Below, in pieces: positions 1-8,095 of a DNA stretch of 64,000 nucleotides; position 1 is the stretch's first letter, and each line of letters begins with the position of its first letter. The translations under genes were made by a program, and so were the position numbers. The stretch is taken from the NCBI RefSeq assembly GCF_029338555.1, contig NZ_CP119990.1, positions 124,001 to 188,000 on the forward strand, written 5' to 3'. This DNA is from Halobaculum marinum. GTDB taxonomy: Archaea > Halobacteriota > Halobacteria > Halobacteriales > Haloferacaceae. The notes under the pieces were generated by a model. That model was not told the DNA's origin. It saw only the letters and a list, made by a program, of their open reading frames with translations, and did not search any database.

Positions 1-455
1 GGTTGGAGGAGGTCGGGACCGAGGAGTCGCAGGGAGACACGCCGGGCGACGAGCGGACGCGGTTCGCCGCCAGCGGGCCCGTCGGGAAGTACGTCGACGT
101 GCTCCCGACGATCCAGGGCGGGCGACAGGGACACGGGACAGTCCACCACGTGGCGTTCCAGACGCCCACCGACGACGACCAATCGGCGATGCGCTCGGCC
201 GTCCAGAGCGAGGGCCTGCGCCCGACCCAGCAGATCAACCGCCACTGGTTCCGGTCGGTGTACTTCCGCGAGCACAACGGCGTCCTGTTCGAATTGGCGA
301 CGAGCGACCCGGGCTACGACAGCGACGAACCGCTCGACGACCTCGGCGGTCGCCTCGTGCTCCCCGGCCAGTTCGAGTCGCGGCGCGACGAGATCGAGGC
401 GCAACTGACTGACGTGACGGTTCCGCGGGCGGACGCGGTCGAGGCCGACGACTGA
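1..455 (+). CDS. VOC-family ring-cleaving dioxygenase, C-terminal part (5' truncated by window)
   Basis: The reading frame is open from the first base and stops at 453-455; no start is visible, so the N-terminal part lies outside the window. The visible 150 residues contain the metal-binding signature of vicinal-oxygen-chelate dioxygenases: a histidine in HHVAFQ (about residue 49) and a glutamate in FREHNGVLFELATSDPGY. The tail after the second VOC module resembles haloarchaeal and Bacillus MhqO-type proteins, which are known as Fe(II)-dependent ring-cleaving or quinone-detoxifying enzymes. Substrate cannot be told from this fragment. It is probably cytoplasmic and the last gene of its unit, since a new promoter box follows at 491. 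Confidence 0.85.
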   Translation, partial: LEEVGTEESQGDTPGDERTRFAASGPVGKYVDVLPTIQGGRQGHGTVHHVAFQTPTDDDQSAMRSAVQSEGLRPTQQINRHWFRSVYFREHNGVLFELATSDPGYDSDEPLDDLGGRLVLPGQFESRRDEIEAQLTDVTVPRADAVEADD

Positions 456-490
456 GCGCCGCCGCCCACGGTCGCGAACCGACGCCGGCC

Positions 491-495
491 TTTTT
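491..495 (+). promoter_or_regulatory. T-rich promoter box for the gene at 521
   Basis: A run of five T in an otherwise GC-rich stretch begins 30 nt before the ATG at 521. Comparable T-runs stand 30-31 nt before the starts at 1243 and 2514, as expected for largely leaderless haloarchaeal promoters. It could also serve as a U-tract terminator for the preceding dioxygenase gene. Confidence 0.55.
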
Positions 496-520
496 GTGAC
501 GGAGCAGAGACACGAACACG

Positions 521-1144
521 ATGAGCGCCGGCAGCGAACACGTCGACAGACGGGACGGTGGTGCCGGGAAACGTGGTCGCGACGCCGACTGGTGGACCTC
601 GCTCGGTTACCACGGCGTCTGGCAGGTGTTCGGGCTCGGCCTCCCGACGATCTGGCTCGCGTTCCAGTCGCCGACGACCGCGAACCTCCTCGGGCCCGCG
701 GCGATCGCCGGCATCTACGGCCTCGCGCTGGGGATCGCGGCGGGCCGCCAGGGAGTCCTTCGCGGTGACTGGCCGCGCCTCTCCCGTCGGAAACTCGGCA
801 CCGGCGTCGGCTACCGGCGGGTCCTCCGGCGCCACTGTCTCGTCGCCGGGACGCTCGCGCTCGCCACCTTCGGCGGCGTGCTCGTCGGCCGGGTCGGCGG
901 CGCCGTCGTCGCCGGCGCGACGGGCCTCGTCGTCTCGCTAGCTGGCGCGGTCGCCTTCCCGCGACTGTCGGACGACGACCAGCGTGCGCTTGTTGGCCGT
1001 GCCTGCCTGTACACTGCGGGGCTGGCGGTGACGGTGCTCGTGGCGCGCCCGCTCGACCCGGCCACCGCGATCACGTCGGCGCCGCTCACGCTCGCGTTCC
1101 TCGCGGCGACCGCGGTCGTCGACCTCCGGCAGTCGGTCGCCTGA
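521..1144 (+). CDS. Small multi-spanning membrane protein of unknown function
   Basis: A 207-residue protein. The acidic and basic N-terminal 25 residues are followed by hydrophobic segments around residues 33-50, 57-76, 103-125, 128-146, 160-178 and 186-200, suggesting five or six membrane helices with a short arginine-rich loop near residues 85-105. No catalytic motif or known domain was recognised. The start is the ATG 26 nt after the T-run at 491-495. It stands alone between a dioxygenase gene and a recombinase gene that has its own T-rich box, so it is probably monocistronic. Confidence 0.75.
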   Translation: MSAGSEHVDRRDGGAGKRGRDADWWTSLGYHGVWQVFGLGLPTIWLAFQSPTTANLLGPAAIAGIYGLALGIAAGRQGVLRGDWPRLSRRKLGTGVGYRRVLRRHCLVAGTLALATFGGVLVGRVGGAVVAGATGLVVSLAGAVAFPRLSDDDQRALVGRACLYTAGLAVTVLVARPLDPATAITSAPLTLAFLAATAVVDLRQSVA

Positions 1145-1211
1145 GAATGCGACCGCAGCGGTCGATGATCGCGACGGGTCGGGGACGGCGACCCGGTGCA
1201 CACGGGGTAGG

Positions 1212-1216
1212 TTTTT
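1212..1216 (+). promoter_or_regulatory. T-rich promoter box for the recombinase gene
   Basis: Five consecutive T inside GC-rich DNA start 31 nt before the ATG at 1243. The placement matches the boxes at 491 and 2484. Confidence 0.55.
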
Positions 1217-1242
1217 GAGGCCCACGGCGAACAACCGAGCAC

Positions 1243-2385
1243 ATGGATACGGGGACGGACCGCCGCCGAGCCGTCGACGTCGGGCCGGAGACGCCGCTGG
1301 CGGACGCCCATGCCGCGTTCGTGGCCCACGTCTCGAAGGGCGACACCGGCCGCCACCGCGGCGAAGTCGAGCGGGTCGTCGGCGAGTTCGTCGACCGCGC
1401 GAGCGCCGCCGGCGTCGAGACGGTCGGCGACCTGTCGGTCGGCCACGTCGAGACGTACGCCGCGTACCTCGCGCGACGGGCGTGGGCGCGCGAAGAAGAC
1501 CCCGACCAGGGGATCACCGGGCGGACGGCGCACCAGTACTTCGCGCTCGTCCGGTCGTTTTGCACGTACCTGCTCGAACGCGACGCGCTGGAGACGAACC
1601 CCGCCGCCAGCGCCGTCGCCCGCGAGGCGCTCCCCGACCGGAGCGTCGGCGTCCGCGACGACGACCGCGAGCAGTTCTGGAGCGCTGACACCCGCGAGGC
1701 TATCGTCCGCTGGATGGACTGGCGCGCCGAGGACGCACTCGACCACGGCTGGCTCGACCCCGCGCGTGCGACCCGCGACCGCGCGCTCGTCGCCGTGTTG
1801 GCGTACTCGGGCGCCCGCGGCGCCGAGTTGTTCCGGGACCCGCAGAACGACCGCAGACAGGGGATCCGGTGGCGCCACGTCGACCTCGACGCCGGGACCC
1901 TCCGCGTGTACGGCAAGACCCAAGAGTGGCAACGTACGCCGCTTCTCGAACCGGGTGTGGATCGTCTCCGTGCCCACTACCGCCGGCAGGACCCGCCGAC
2001 CGACGAGTGGCCGGTGTTCCCGACGGCACACCTCCCGAGTCTGTACGCGGTGGTGCGCGAGCACGATGGGGTCGACGCTGACCCGACCAAAGACACCGTC
2101 TGGGACCTGCTCCGGGTGCACGAACTGACTCCGCCGGCACTGTCGACGGCGGGCGCTCGGCGACTCCTGAAGACGTTCTCCGCTGAGAGCGGCGTCCACG
2201 AGGAGGGCGACCCGCTGCTCCCGCACGGCGCGCGCCGCGGCCTCGGCGACGAACTGTACGACACCTCCGCCGAGTTGGCACAGGAGGTGCTCCGGCACCG
2301 CTCGGTCGAGACGACCCACCGGAGCTACCGCGACGACGACGTCGAGCGACTCCGCGATGCGGCCGAGGACGCGCTCGACGGGTGA
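1243..2385 (+). CDS. Tyrosine recombinase / integrase (XerC/D-like)
   Basis: A 380-residue site-specific recombinase. The N-terminal 130 residues match a SAM-like core-binding domain (FALVRSFCTYLLERDALETN). The C-terminal catalytic domain shows the pentad: Arg in SGARGAEL, Lys in YGKTQEWQ, HxxR in PHGARR, then His and the nucleophilic Tyr in VLRHRSVETTHRSY. All key residues are present, so it should be active in DNA strand exchange. No tRNA, att-like repeat or other mobile-element gene was seen next to it, so it may be a chromosomal XerC/D-like protein or the last intact piece of an integrated element. Many stand-alone haloarchaeal recombinases have no known target. Confidence 0.9.
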   Translation: MDTGTDRRRAVDVGPETPLADAHAAFVAHVSKGDTGRHRGEVERVVGEFVDRASAAGVETVGDLSVGHVETYAAYLARRAWAREEDPDQGITGRTAHQYFALVRSFCTYLLERDALETNPAASAVAREALPDRSVGVRDDDREQFWSADTREAIVRWMDWRAEDALDHGWLDPARATRDRALVAVLAYSGARGAELFRDPQNDRRQGIRWRHVDLDAGTLRVYGKTQEWQRTPLLEPGVDRLRAHYRRQDPPTDEWPVFPTAHLPSLYAVVREHDGVDADPTKDTVWDLLRVHELTPPALSTAGARRLLKTFSAESGVHEEGDPLLPHGARRGLGDELYDTSAELAQEVLRHRSVETTHRSYRDDDVERLRDAAEDALDG

Positions 2386-2483
2386 CGTGATGAGACCGGC
2401 GCTGCCCGCATCTCGGGGCGCCGCGACGAGCCACGACGGGGCGACGACACGATGACTCGTTCGCCGTGCCGCTTGCTGAACCC

Positions 2484-2487
2484 TTTT
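2484..2487 (+). promoter_or_regulatory. T-rich promoter box for the aldo/keto reductase gene
   Basis: A CCCTTTTG element begins its T-run 30 nt before the ATG at 2514, which supports that start over the upstream in-frame TTG/GTG codons. Confidence 0.5.
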
Positions 2488-2513
2488 GCGTCGAACGGGC
2501 GAACGTCGATCCG

Positions 2514-3524
2514 ATGACAGCGCTCGAAGACGTCGACCTAGACTTCGTCCGACTCGGCAGCACCGGCATCCAGACGAGCGAACTCCAGTTCGGGACGTGG
2601 CGCTTCGGCAAGGAGACCGAGGAGGGCAACGTCGAGATCGGCGAGAAGCGAGCACACGAACTGCTCGACGCCTACGCCGAGGCCGGCGGGCGCTACATCG
2701 ACACCGCCGACGTATACGGCGGCGGCGAGAGCGAGCGGTGGATCGGTGACTGGATCGCCGACCGAGACCGCGAGCGCTACACGGTCGCCTCGAAGATCTT
2801 CTGGCAGATCCGAGAGGGCGACCCGAACAGTCGCGGGACGAACCGCAAGAACATCCGCCACCGGATTGACGCGCTGCTCGACCGCCTCGGCACCGACTAC
2901 GTGGACGTCCTCTACATCCACCGGTGGGACGACGACACGGACGCCCGGGAGTTGATGAAGACGCTCAACGGGCTCGTCGAGGACGGCAAGGTACACTACC
3001 TCGGCGCCTCGACCCTCCGTCCGGACGCGTGGAAGGTCGCCCGCGCGAACCAGATCGCGCGCAACGAAGGGTGGGAGCCGTTCTCGGTGCTCCAGCCGCG
3101 CTACAACCTCGTCGACCGCGAGATCGAAGGAGACTACCTCGAGATGGCCCGCCACGAAGGCCTCGCGGTCTGCCCGTGGAGTCCGCTCGGGCAGGGGTTC
3201 CTCACGGGCAAGTACAGCCGCGAGGAGGGGCTGACCGGCGAGTCGCGCGCCGCGGAGTCGAGTCGCTTCGCCGACGCGTACCTCACCGAGGAGAACTTCG
3301 ACGTGCACGAGGAGTTGGAGGCCGTGGCTGACGAGGTGGACGCCAGCGTCGCTCAGACGGCGCTCGCGTGGCTCATGCACCGCGACGGCGTCACCGCTCC
3401 GATCGTCGGCGCGCGCACCGTCGAGCAGTTGACCGAGAACGTCGCGGCTGCGACCGTTGACCTCTCCGACGAGCAGGTCGACCGGCTCACCGAGGCGAAA
3501 GGTGGTCCCTACGCGGGGCTGTAA
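2514..3524 (+). CDS. Aldo/keto reductase
   Basis: A 336-residue NAD(P)H-dependent oxidoreductase of the aldo/keto reductase superfamily, expected to be a cytoplasmic TIM barrel reducing aldehydes or ketones. The family tetrad is visible: Asp and Tyr in YIDTADVYGGGESE, Lys in YTVASK, His in VLYIHRWD. The C-terminal cofactor segment is VGARTVEQLTENVAA. An upstream in-frame extension to 2466 is less likely because it would cover the T-rich box at 2484. It is monocistronic, with its physiological substrate unknown. The next gene is convergent. Confidence 0.93.
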   Translation: MTALEDVDLDFVRLGSTGIQTSELQFGTWRFGKETEEGNVEIGEKRAHELLDAYAEAGGRYIDTADVYGGGESERWIGDWIADRDRERYTVASKIFWQIREGDPNSRGTNRKNIRHRIDALLDRLGTDYVDVLYIHRWDDDTDARELMKTLNGLVEDGKVHYLGASTLRPDAWKVARANQIARNEGWEPFSVLQPRYNLVDREIEGDYLEMARHEGLAVCPWSPLGQGFLTGKYSREEGLTGESRAAESSRFADAYLTEENFDVHEELEAVADEVDASVAQTALAWLMHRDGVTAPIVGARTVEQLTENVAAATVDLSDEQVDRLTEAKGGPYAGL

Positions 3525-3563
3525 TCGAGTTGCGCGTTTCTCCTGTCGAGGCGACCGCCGTCC

Positions 3564-3818
3564 TCAGCCGCTGATCTTCGGATTCGACCCGTCGTCGTCG
3601 GGGTCGACCGGAGACTCGTCGTCCGGGTCGACGGTGACCGCGCCGTCGCCGTCGACGACCACGCGGCAGTCGGCGTAGGAGAACTCGACACGTGTACTCG
3701 CTCCTCCGCCGCCGCTGGCGTGGGTGACGATGGACCGGACGGCGTCCATGTCGACGTACTCGTACAGCGGCGGCAGCTCCGCCTCGTCGGTGTCCGATCG
3801 GTTGGCTGCTGCCGTCAT
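3564..3818 (-). CDS. HalOD1 output-domain protein
   Basis: An 84-residue stand-alone HalOD1 (halobacterial output domain 1) protein. The signature is clear: LPPLYEYVDMDAVRSIV followed by a strand pair VEFSYADCRVVVDGDGAVTV. HalOD1 domains are known only from Halobacteria, as the output part of signalling proteins or as small free proteins, and their molecular role is not established. The ATG at 3818 was chosen because the 20 residues upstream do not look like HalOD1 N-termini. Two other HalOD1 proteins occur in this window (56612-56899 and 62301-62561). Confidence 0.85.
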   Translation of the reverse strand: MTAAANRSDTDEAELPPLYEYVDMDAVRSIVTHASGGGGASTRVEFSYADCRVVVDGDGAVTVDPDDESPVDPDDDGSNPKISG

Positions 3819-3958
3819 GATAGACACCGCGAGGGAACCAGGTTGTGGCACGAGGCTCACCTCAGAGGCGACATGCATAACATTTTGTGTGACGTTGTCA
3901 CCAGCGAGAAGTAGCTACTCAGCCCCGTCTACGCGGGGATCGCCCCTCCCGATGGCGA

Positions 3959-4681
3959 TCACAGTTCGACCCTCGCGAGGTCGGACTCCAACTCAGCGAT
4001 CTCGTCGTTGTAGTGGTCGACGAAGCCGCGGAACTGCGGCGCGTACTGGCGCACGTCCGCCGCAGACGGCGCCTCGTACTGCGACAGCAGGTACACGCCG
4101 CCGCTGCCGCCGACGCGGAGGTACGAGACGCCGTCGCGGTCCCACTTCAACTCCCAACGAGTGCCGTCGACGCGCGCCGCATAGGTGCCGTAGTCGCCCC
4201 CTTCGTAGCGGTGGAGTTCGCCCGCGATCCGGTCGGCGGCGTCGTGGACCGCGTCGAGCACGCGGTCGCGCTCGGCGACAGCCGACTCGGTCGTGCGCGC
4301 TTCGGGGAAGTCGCTCGACACGTCGTCGAGGACGCCAGACAGTGAGTCGACGTACTCGTTGTAGGCGGCCACGAACGCGTCGTAGTCGGCGAGCGCGTCC
4401 GCAAGCGGCTCCGGCTCCGGGTCGCGCTTCGTGGAGACGACGTACACGTCGTCGCCGCTGGACGGAGAGAAGCGGAGGTACTCCAGGTCGCCGCCCTCGT
4501 ACTTGACCGTCCACGTAGCGCGCTCGGTGTCGAAGTCGCGACCGCCGTAGTCGCCGCCCTGGAGCAGCGCCAGTTGGTAGGCGATCCGGCCGGCGTGCTC
4601 GCGCACCGCCGCCACCACCTCGTCGCGTCGCTCCCTGATCGCGTCCACGTCGTCGGGGTCCGTCGGGGGCCAGTTGGTCAC
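3959..4681 (-). CDS. Uncharacterised protein with two tandem copies of one domain
   Basis: A 240-residue acidic soluble protein. Two halves repeat the same layout: a helix (RRDEVVAAVREHAGRIAYQL / RDRVLDAVHDAADRIAGEL), then GGDYG, then an aromatic strand (ATWTVKY / TRWELKW), YLR, a short V-Y/L strand and a closing helix containing VAAYNEY / VDHYNDE. The repeat is about 95-100 residues long. No catalytic motif was recognised. The GTG at 4681 is preferred over the ATG at 4813, because the longer form would overlap the upstream gene and add an arginine-rich, non-halophilic stretch. Function is unknown. Confidence 0.8.
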   Translation of the reverse strand: MTNWPPTDPDDVDAIRERRDEVVAAVREHAGRIAYQLALLQGGDYGGRDFDTERATWTVKYEGGDLEYLRFSPSSGDDVYVVSTKRDPEPEPLADALADYDAFVAAYNEYVDSLSGVLDDVSSDFPEARTTESAVAERDRVLDAVHDAADRIAGELHRYEGGDYGTYAARVDGTRWELKWDRDGVSYLRVGGSGGVYLLSQYEAPSAADVRQYAPQFRGFVDHYNDEIAELESDLARVEL

Positions 4682-4766
4682 GGCGGGAGTCGGCGCGGGG
4701 CGGGGATAACCGACGCGGTGCTGTCGGCGTGTCGCCCGTGCTGGTCGCTCGGTCGGCCCCGCCCGC

Positions 4767-4994
4767 TCACCCGTGCGTGAAGATGTACGCCTGTCCGTCG
4801 TCGACGCCGACACACAGGTCCAACTGCTTCGAGAGGTCGAGGCTCGTCGGGTTCTGCTTGCAGATGACGAGGTCGTCGAACGGTTCCTCGCAGGCCGGGC
4901 ACGCGACCGCGACGGTGTTCTGGTACGACTTGATCGCGGCGTTGTCCTCGCGCTTCGTCAGCGAGGTGAGGAGTTCGTCGGTGTCGATGTCCAT
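4767..4994 (-). CDS. Small CPxC protein, resembles haloarchaeal DUF7385
   Basis: A 75-residue protein with a single CPACEEPFDDLVIC segment (Cys at about residues 31, 34 and 43), giving three closely spaced cysteines that could bind zinc, and an ending VDDGQAYIFTHG. This layout resembles small haloarchaeal proteins grouped as DUF7385 and sometimes labelled flagella-cluster proteins; I know that family only by appearance and no motility gene is nearby. The internal ATG at 4994 is used because the ten residues upstream are basic and atypical. Function is unknown. Confidence 0.75.
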   Translation of the reverse strand: MDIDTDELLTSLTKREDNAAIKSYQNTVAVACPACEEPFDDLVICKQNPTSLDLSKQLDLCVGVDDGQAYIFTHG

Positions 4995-5055
4995 ACAGCG
5001 GAGGTACGGGTCCCTCCTATTCAATCATCAGGAACCGACAGGCGCGGGCGTCGCG

Positions 5056-5979
5056 TCACACCTCGTCGATCACAGCCTCCGCGAACCGCGTCAGCGACGC
5101 CTCGGGGTCGTCGCCACCGCCGGGTGACACGAGCACGTGGTCGACACCGAGGTCGTCGAGACGGCGGAAGTAGTCGACGAACCACTCGGCGCCCGCGCGG
5201 TAGCCGAGGTGGCGGTGTTCCGGGTCGGCCGTCGGGTCGTCGGCCAGTTCCGTGCGCACCGCCATCGAGTACGGCGCGTCGCCGGCGGCGGCCCGCCAGT
5301 CGTCGAGGTACGACTCCAGCGTGGAGTCCGGGAGGTGGTAGAACAGCCAGCCGTCGCCGTGGTCTGCGATCCAGTCGAGTTCCTGCCGAGCGAACCCCGT
5401 CGGGAGTAACGGGATGGACCCGCCGACGGGTTTCGGGACGAGATTCAGTTCCCCGTCGAGTTCGCCCCACGCGCCGCTGGCTTCGGGGAACTCCTCGCGC
5501 CACAGCGTCCGCAGGAGACGCACGGACTCGCGAAAGCGCTCGCCGCGCTCGTCGGCGTCGACGCCGAACGCGGGGAACTCGGGGTCGCGGTCGCCCGTGG
5601 CGACGCCCATCACCAGTCGCCCGTCCGAGAGGCGGTCGACGGTCGCGGCGCTCTTGGCGACGTGGATCGGGTGGCGCAGCGAGAGGACGACGCTGGCGGT
5701 ACCGAGGGCCACCTCGTCGGTGTGGGCGGCGACGTGGCTCAGCCACGGCCACGTGTCGAACGTCTGCCCTGCGTCGCCAAAGCGCGGCCAGTACAGCGGC
5801 ACGTCGCGCGCCCACAGCGCGTCGAACCCGACGGCCTCCGCGTGGGCGGCCAGCGCTACCTCCTCGTCGACGGCGGGTCGAGACTCGCGCGCGCCCGTCA
5901 GCGGGAACCCGGTCCCGAATGTCAGGTCGTCGTCGCCGAACAGGCGCTCGTAGCCGCGGCCGTGGGTCCGATCGCTCAC
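5056..5979 (-). CDS. LLM-class flavin-dependent oxidoreductase (luciferase-like)
   Basis: A 307-residue TIM-barrel oxidoreductase of the bacterial luciferase / F420-dependent superfamily, closest in look to the TIGR03571 (BA3436-type) group. Visible features are an N-terminal strand LTFGTGFPL, the conserved region TASVVLSLRHPIHVAKSAATV, and DRLSDGRLVMGVATGD followed by FPAFGVDADERGERF. The cofactor may be FMN or F420; haloarchaea contain both. The start is taken as GTG 5979, just before VSDRTHGRGYERLFG; the upstream part of the open frame lacks family similarity. The neighbouring gene at 6130 is divergent. Confidence 0.88.
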   Translation of the reverse strand: MSDRTHGRGYERLFGDDDLTFGTGFPLTGARESRPAVDEEVALAAHAEAVGFDALWARDVPLYWPRFGDAGQTFDTWPWLSHVAAHTDEVALGTASVVLSLRHPIHVAKSAATVDRLSDGRLVMGVATGDRDPEFPAFGVDADERGERFRESVRLLRTLWREEFPEASGAWGELDGELNLVPKPVGGSIPLLPTGFARQELDWIADHGDGWLFYHLPDSTLESYLDDWRAAAGDAPYSMAVRTELADDPTADPEHRHLGYRAGAEWFVDYFRRLDDLGVDHVLVSPGGGDDPEASLTRFAEAVIDEV

Positions 5980-6129
5980 GCCCGCGACTCGGGGACGAAC
6001 CGTGATGTGGGCTCCGGTCGCGGTGAGTCGTCGCGGTGTGTCGTCTCGACGGGGACTCCGGCGGACACGGCGCCCGCCTCGGTCGACTGCCGGATCGCTC
6101 TTGGTCGGCGGTGGCGTTCGTTCGGCCCA

Positions 6130-6375
6130 GTGAACCACGACCGGATCCACGCTCGGGAACCGACGCACGACCGCGACCGGTGGTCGGTCGGTCGGATCGA
6201 GGCGCTGACCGAGCGCGACGGGCACTGCGTCGTCACCGTCCGCGACGAGGCCGACGGCTCGTCGGTGGAGTTGACGGTGACGCTCGCCGTCCGCGACCTG
6301 TTCGTCTCGCGCCTCGACCCGGACGCAGCGTCGCCGGTCGGCGAACGCGTCTGGTACCGCAAGCGCGGCGGCTGA
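6130..6375 (+). CDS. Small conserved haloarchaeal protein
   Basis: An 81-residue protein starting at a GTG (VNHDRIHAREPTHDRDRWSV). It has strand-rich segments (HCVVTVRDE, VELTVTLAVRDLF) and ends VGERVWYRKR. The layout looks like small uncharacterised haloarchaeal families of the DUF7861 kind, but that assignment is tentative. It is divergent from the LLM oxidoreductase and ends one base before the stop of the convergent gene at 6377. Function unknown. Confidence 0.65.
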   Translation: MNHDRIHAREPTHDRDRWSVGRIEALTERDGHCVVTVRDEADGSSVELTVTLAVRDLFVSRLDPDAASPVGERVWYRKRGG

Positions 6376-6376
6376 C

Positions 6377-6664
6377 TCAGTCTCGTGCGACCGTCTCGTA
6401 GACGCCGTCGATGGCCGTCTCGTCGACCGTCAGCGACAGTTCCTCTCCCTCCTCGGCGGCCTCGTCGGCGACGACGGTCACCGCCTCGATGGGGTCACGT
6501 CGGACGAATGCGCGGATCCGATCGAGCCACGACGGTCGGCCACCCGCCCGACACACGAGGACGTAGCGCGACGCCGCGACCTCGCGGAGTTCCGGCACCA
6601 GTCCCTCGTCGTCCTCGTCTGGCCCGACCACGTGGAGGACTTCGACGCGTAGCTCCCGGGGCAC
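6377..6664 (-). CDS. Small conserved haloarchaeal protein
   Basis: A 95-residue acidic protein beginning MPRELRVEVLHVVGPDEDD. It has alternating strands and helices: EVLHVV, LREVAASRYVLVCRAGGRP, AFVRRDPIEAVTVVADE. No catalytic residues or known fold were recognised. Its 3' end is one nucleotide from the 3' end of the convergent gene at 6130-6375. Confidence 0.7.
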   Translation of the reverse strand: MPRELRVEVLHVVGPDEDDEGLVPELREVAASRYVLVCRAGGRPSWLDRIRAFVRRDPIEAVTVVADEAAEEGEELSLTVDETAIDGVYETVARD

Positions 6665-6740
6665 GGTCGGACTACCCGTCGCGGGGGGAAGCCGGTGTCG
6701 GTGTCTGATCAGTGGAGTGGGGTCGGCCCCCTGCGGTCGC

Positions 6741-7871
6741 TCACCTGCGGGTCTCGAACGACGCGACGACGCCCGCGTGGTCCGAGGGCCACACGCGCAC
6801 GGACTCGGTGCGGTCGCCGTCGTCGCGGACGAGGCGGATCCGGTCGTCGGCCTGGTGGTTCACCCGTTCGATCGACGTGGCGCGGATCCGCCCGCGGCGC
6901 AACACGGCGTCGATCCGGCGGTTCAGGCGCGAGCGGTCGTTCCGCAGGGTCGGCGACTGACAGCAGGTATGGCCGGCGCTGCTCGGAGAGAGCCGCCGGA
7001 AGGGGTCGGTGAAGGTGTCGGTGAGCAGGTCGTACGCCGCCGAGTCGCCGCCGGGGCCGCTGTTGAGGTCGGCTCCCAGGACGATGCGCCGGCGTTCGGG
7101 CAGTTCCCTGACCAACTCGCTGGCTTGCAGCACTCTGAGGAACGACGACACCGACTCCAGGTGCGTCGAGACGGCGGTGAACTCCACCCCGTTCATCGCG
7201 AGGTCGGCGCGGGCGTACCCCCGCCGCAGCGACACCTCCTCGTCGGTGTTCGGGATCTGGATCACGGTGTCCGTGTCGAAGGTTCGGGTGACACGGTTTC
7301 GAACGTCGACGCCCTCGCGGACGAGCACCGCGTTCCGGTCGGTGACGCGGAAGTCCACTCGCCCGTCGTCGGTCTTCGCGGGGAGTTCGGCGTCGCTCGT
7401 GCGCGTCACCGCCGCTCGGCGGAAGTCGATCCCCCGAGCGCGAAGCGACGACTCCAACTCAGCGAGCAGGTCGACGACGACCTCGTCGGCGGCCTCGGCG
7501 CCGCGAGTCCCGAAGTCGCCGGGCGTCTGCGTGCGGAACTTCGTCGCCTCTTGCACGGCGAGCACGTCCGCGTCGGCGGCGGCGACCGCGGCGGCGACGG
7601 CGTCGGCGCGCGCGGCGTACACCGCCGGGTCGACGCCGTCCAGGAACTTCCCGACGATCCGTCGGAATCCGCCCAGCGAGTCGGCGTCCAGCAGTCGGGA
7701 CACGTCGAACCCGAGGTAGAGGTTCTGCGTCATCACGGTGGGCTCGGCGGTCGGTCGTCTCGCGCGGGCAGTCGTCGAGACCGCACAGCCGACGCCGGCG
7801 GTTGCTCCCGCGACGCCCCGCAACACCGCTCGACGGCTGTACCCCGACCCAGGCCGACTCGTCGGATCCAT
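6741..7871 (-). CDS. Tat-exported endonuclease/exonuclease/phosphatase-fold protein
   Basis: A 376-residue predicted secreted phosphohydrolase. The N-terminus carries a twin-arginine signal (SRRAVLRGVAGATAGVGCAV). After cleavage, the EEP (DNase I-like) fold motifs appear in order: Asn in MTQNLYLG, Glu in VLAVQEATKF, the GADLNS active-site Asp/Asn, and the terminal SDHAGV Asp-His pair. The family hydrolyses phosphodiesters or phosphomonoesters in nucleic acids, lipids or sugar phosphates; here an extracytoplasmic substrate is likely, perhaps external DNA. It is monocistronic, with 224 bp upstream to the ABC exporter gene. Confidence 0.9.
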   Translation of the reverse strand: MDPTSRPGSGYSRRAVLRGVAGATAGVGCAVSTTARARRPTAEPTVMTQNLYLGFDVSRLLDADSLGGFRRIVGKFLDGVDPAVYAARADAVAAAVAAADADVLAVQEATKFRTQTPGDFGTRGAEAADEVVVDLLAELESSLRARGIDFRRAAVTRTSDAELPAKTDDGRVDFRVTDRNAVLVREGVDVRNRVTRTFDTDTVIQIPNTDEEVSLRRGYARADLAMNGVEFTAVSTHLESVSSFLRVLQASELVRELPERRRIVLGADLNSGPGGDSAAYDLLTDTFTDPFRRLSPSSAGHTCCQSPTLRNDRSRLNRRIDAVLRRGRIRATSIERVNHQADDRIRLVRDDGDRTESVRVWPSDHAGVVASFETRR

Positions 7872-8095
7872 GACTCGTTCGGGTCCTCTCCACTCCGGCG
7901 CTTCGTTACGCGGGTGTGAATCGGTCGTAATCGATCGGTATCCAACACCGCCCGACGGCGGCCACTTCGTGCCGTCGTCGACCGGACTCGGTAGTGGAGG
8001 TCGCCGCAGTCGGTCGGTAGGGTCGGTCGAGATGGCTCCTCGGTCTCGGTCGCGCTGGCTGTCACGGTGGTGTCGCTGCGCCCAGACGGTGCGCG

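Noticed and set aside
811-2655. Long minus-strand open frame of over 600 codons
   Set aside because: Antisense to the membrane protein, recombinase and reductase genes; the product is arginine-rich and a typical GC-driven shadow.
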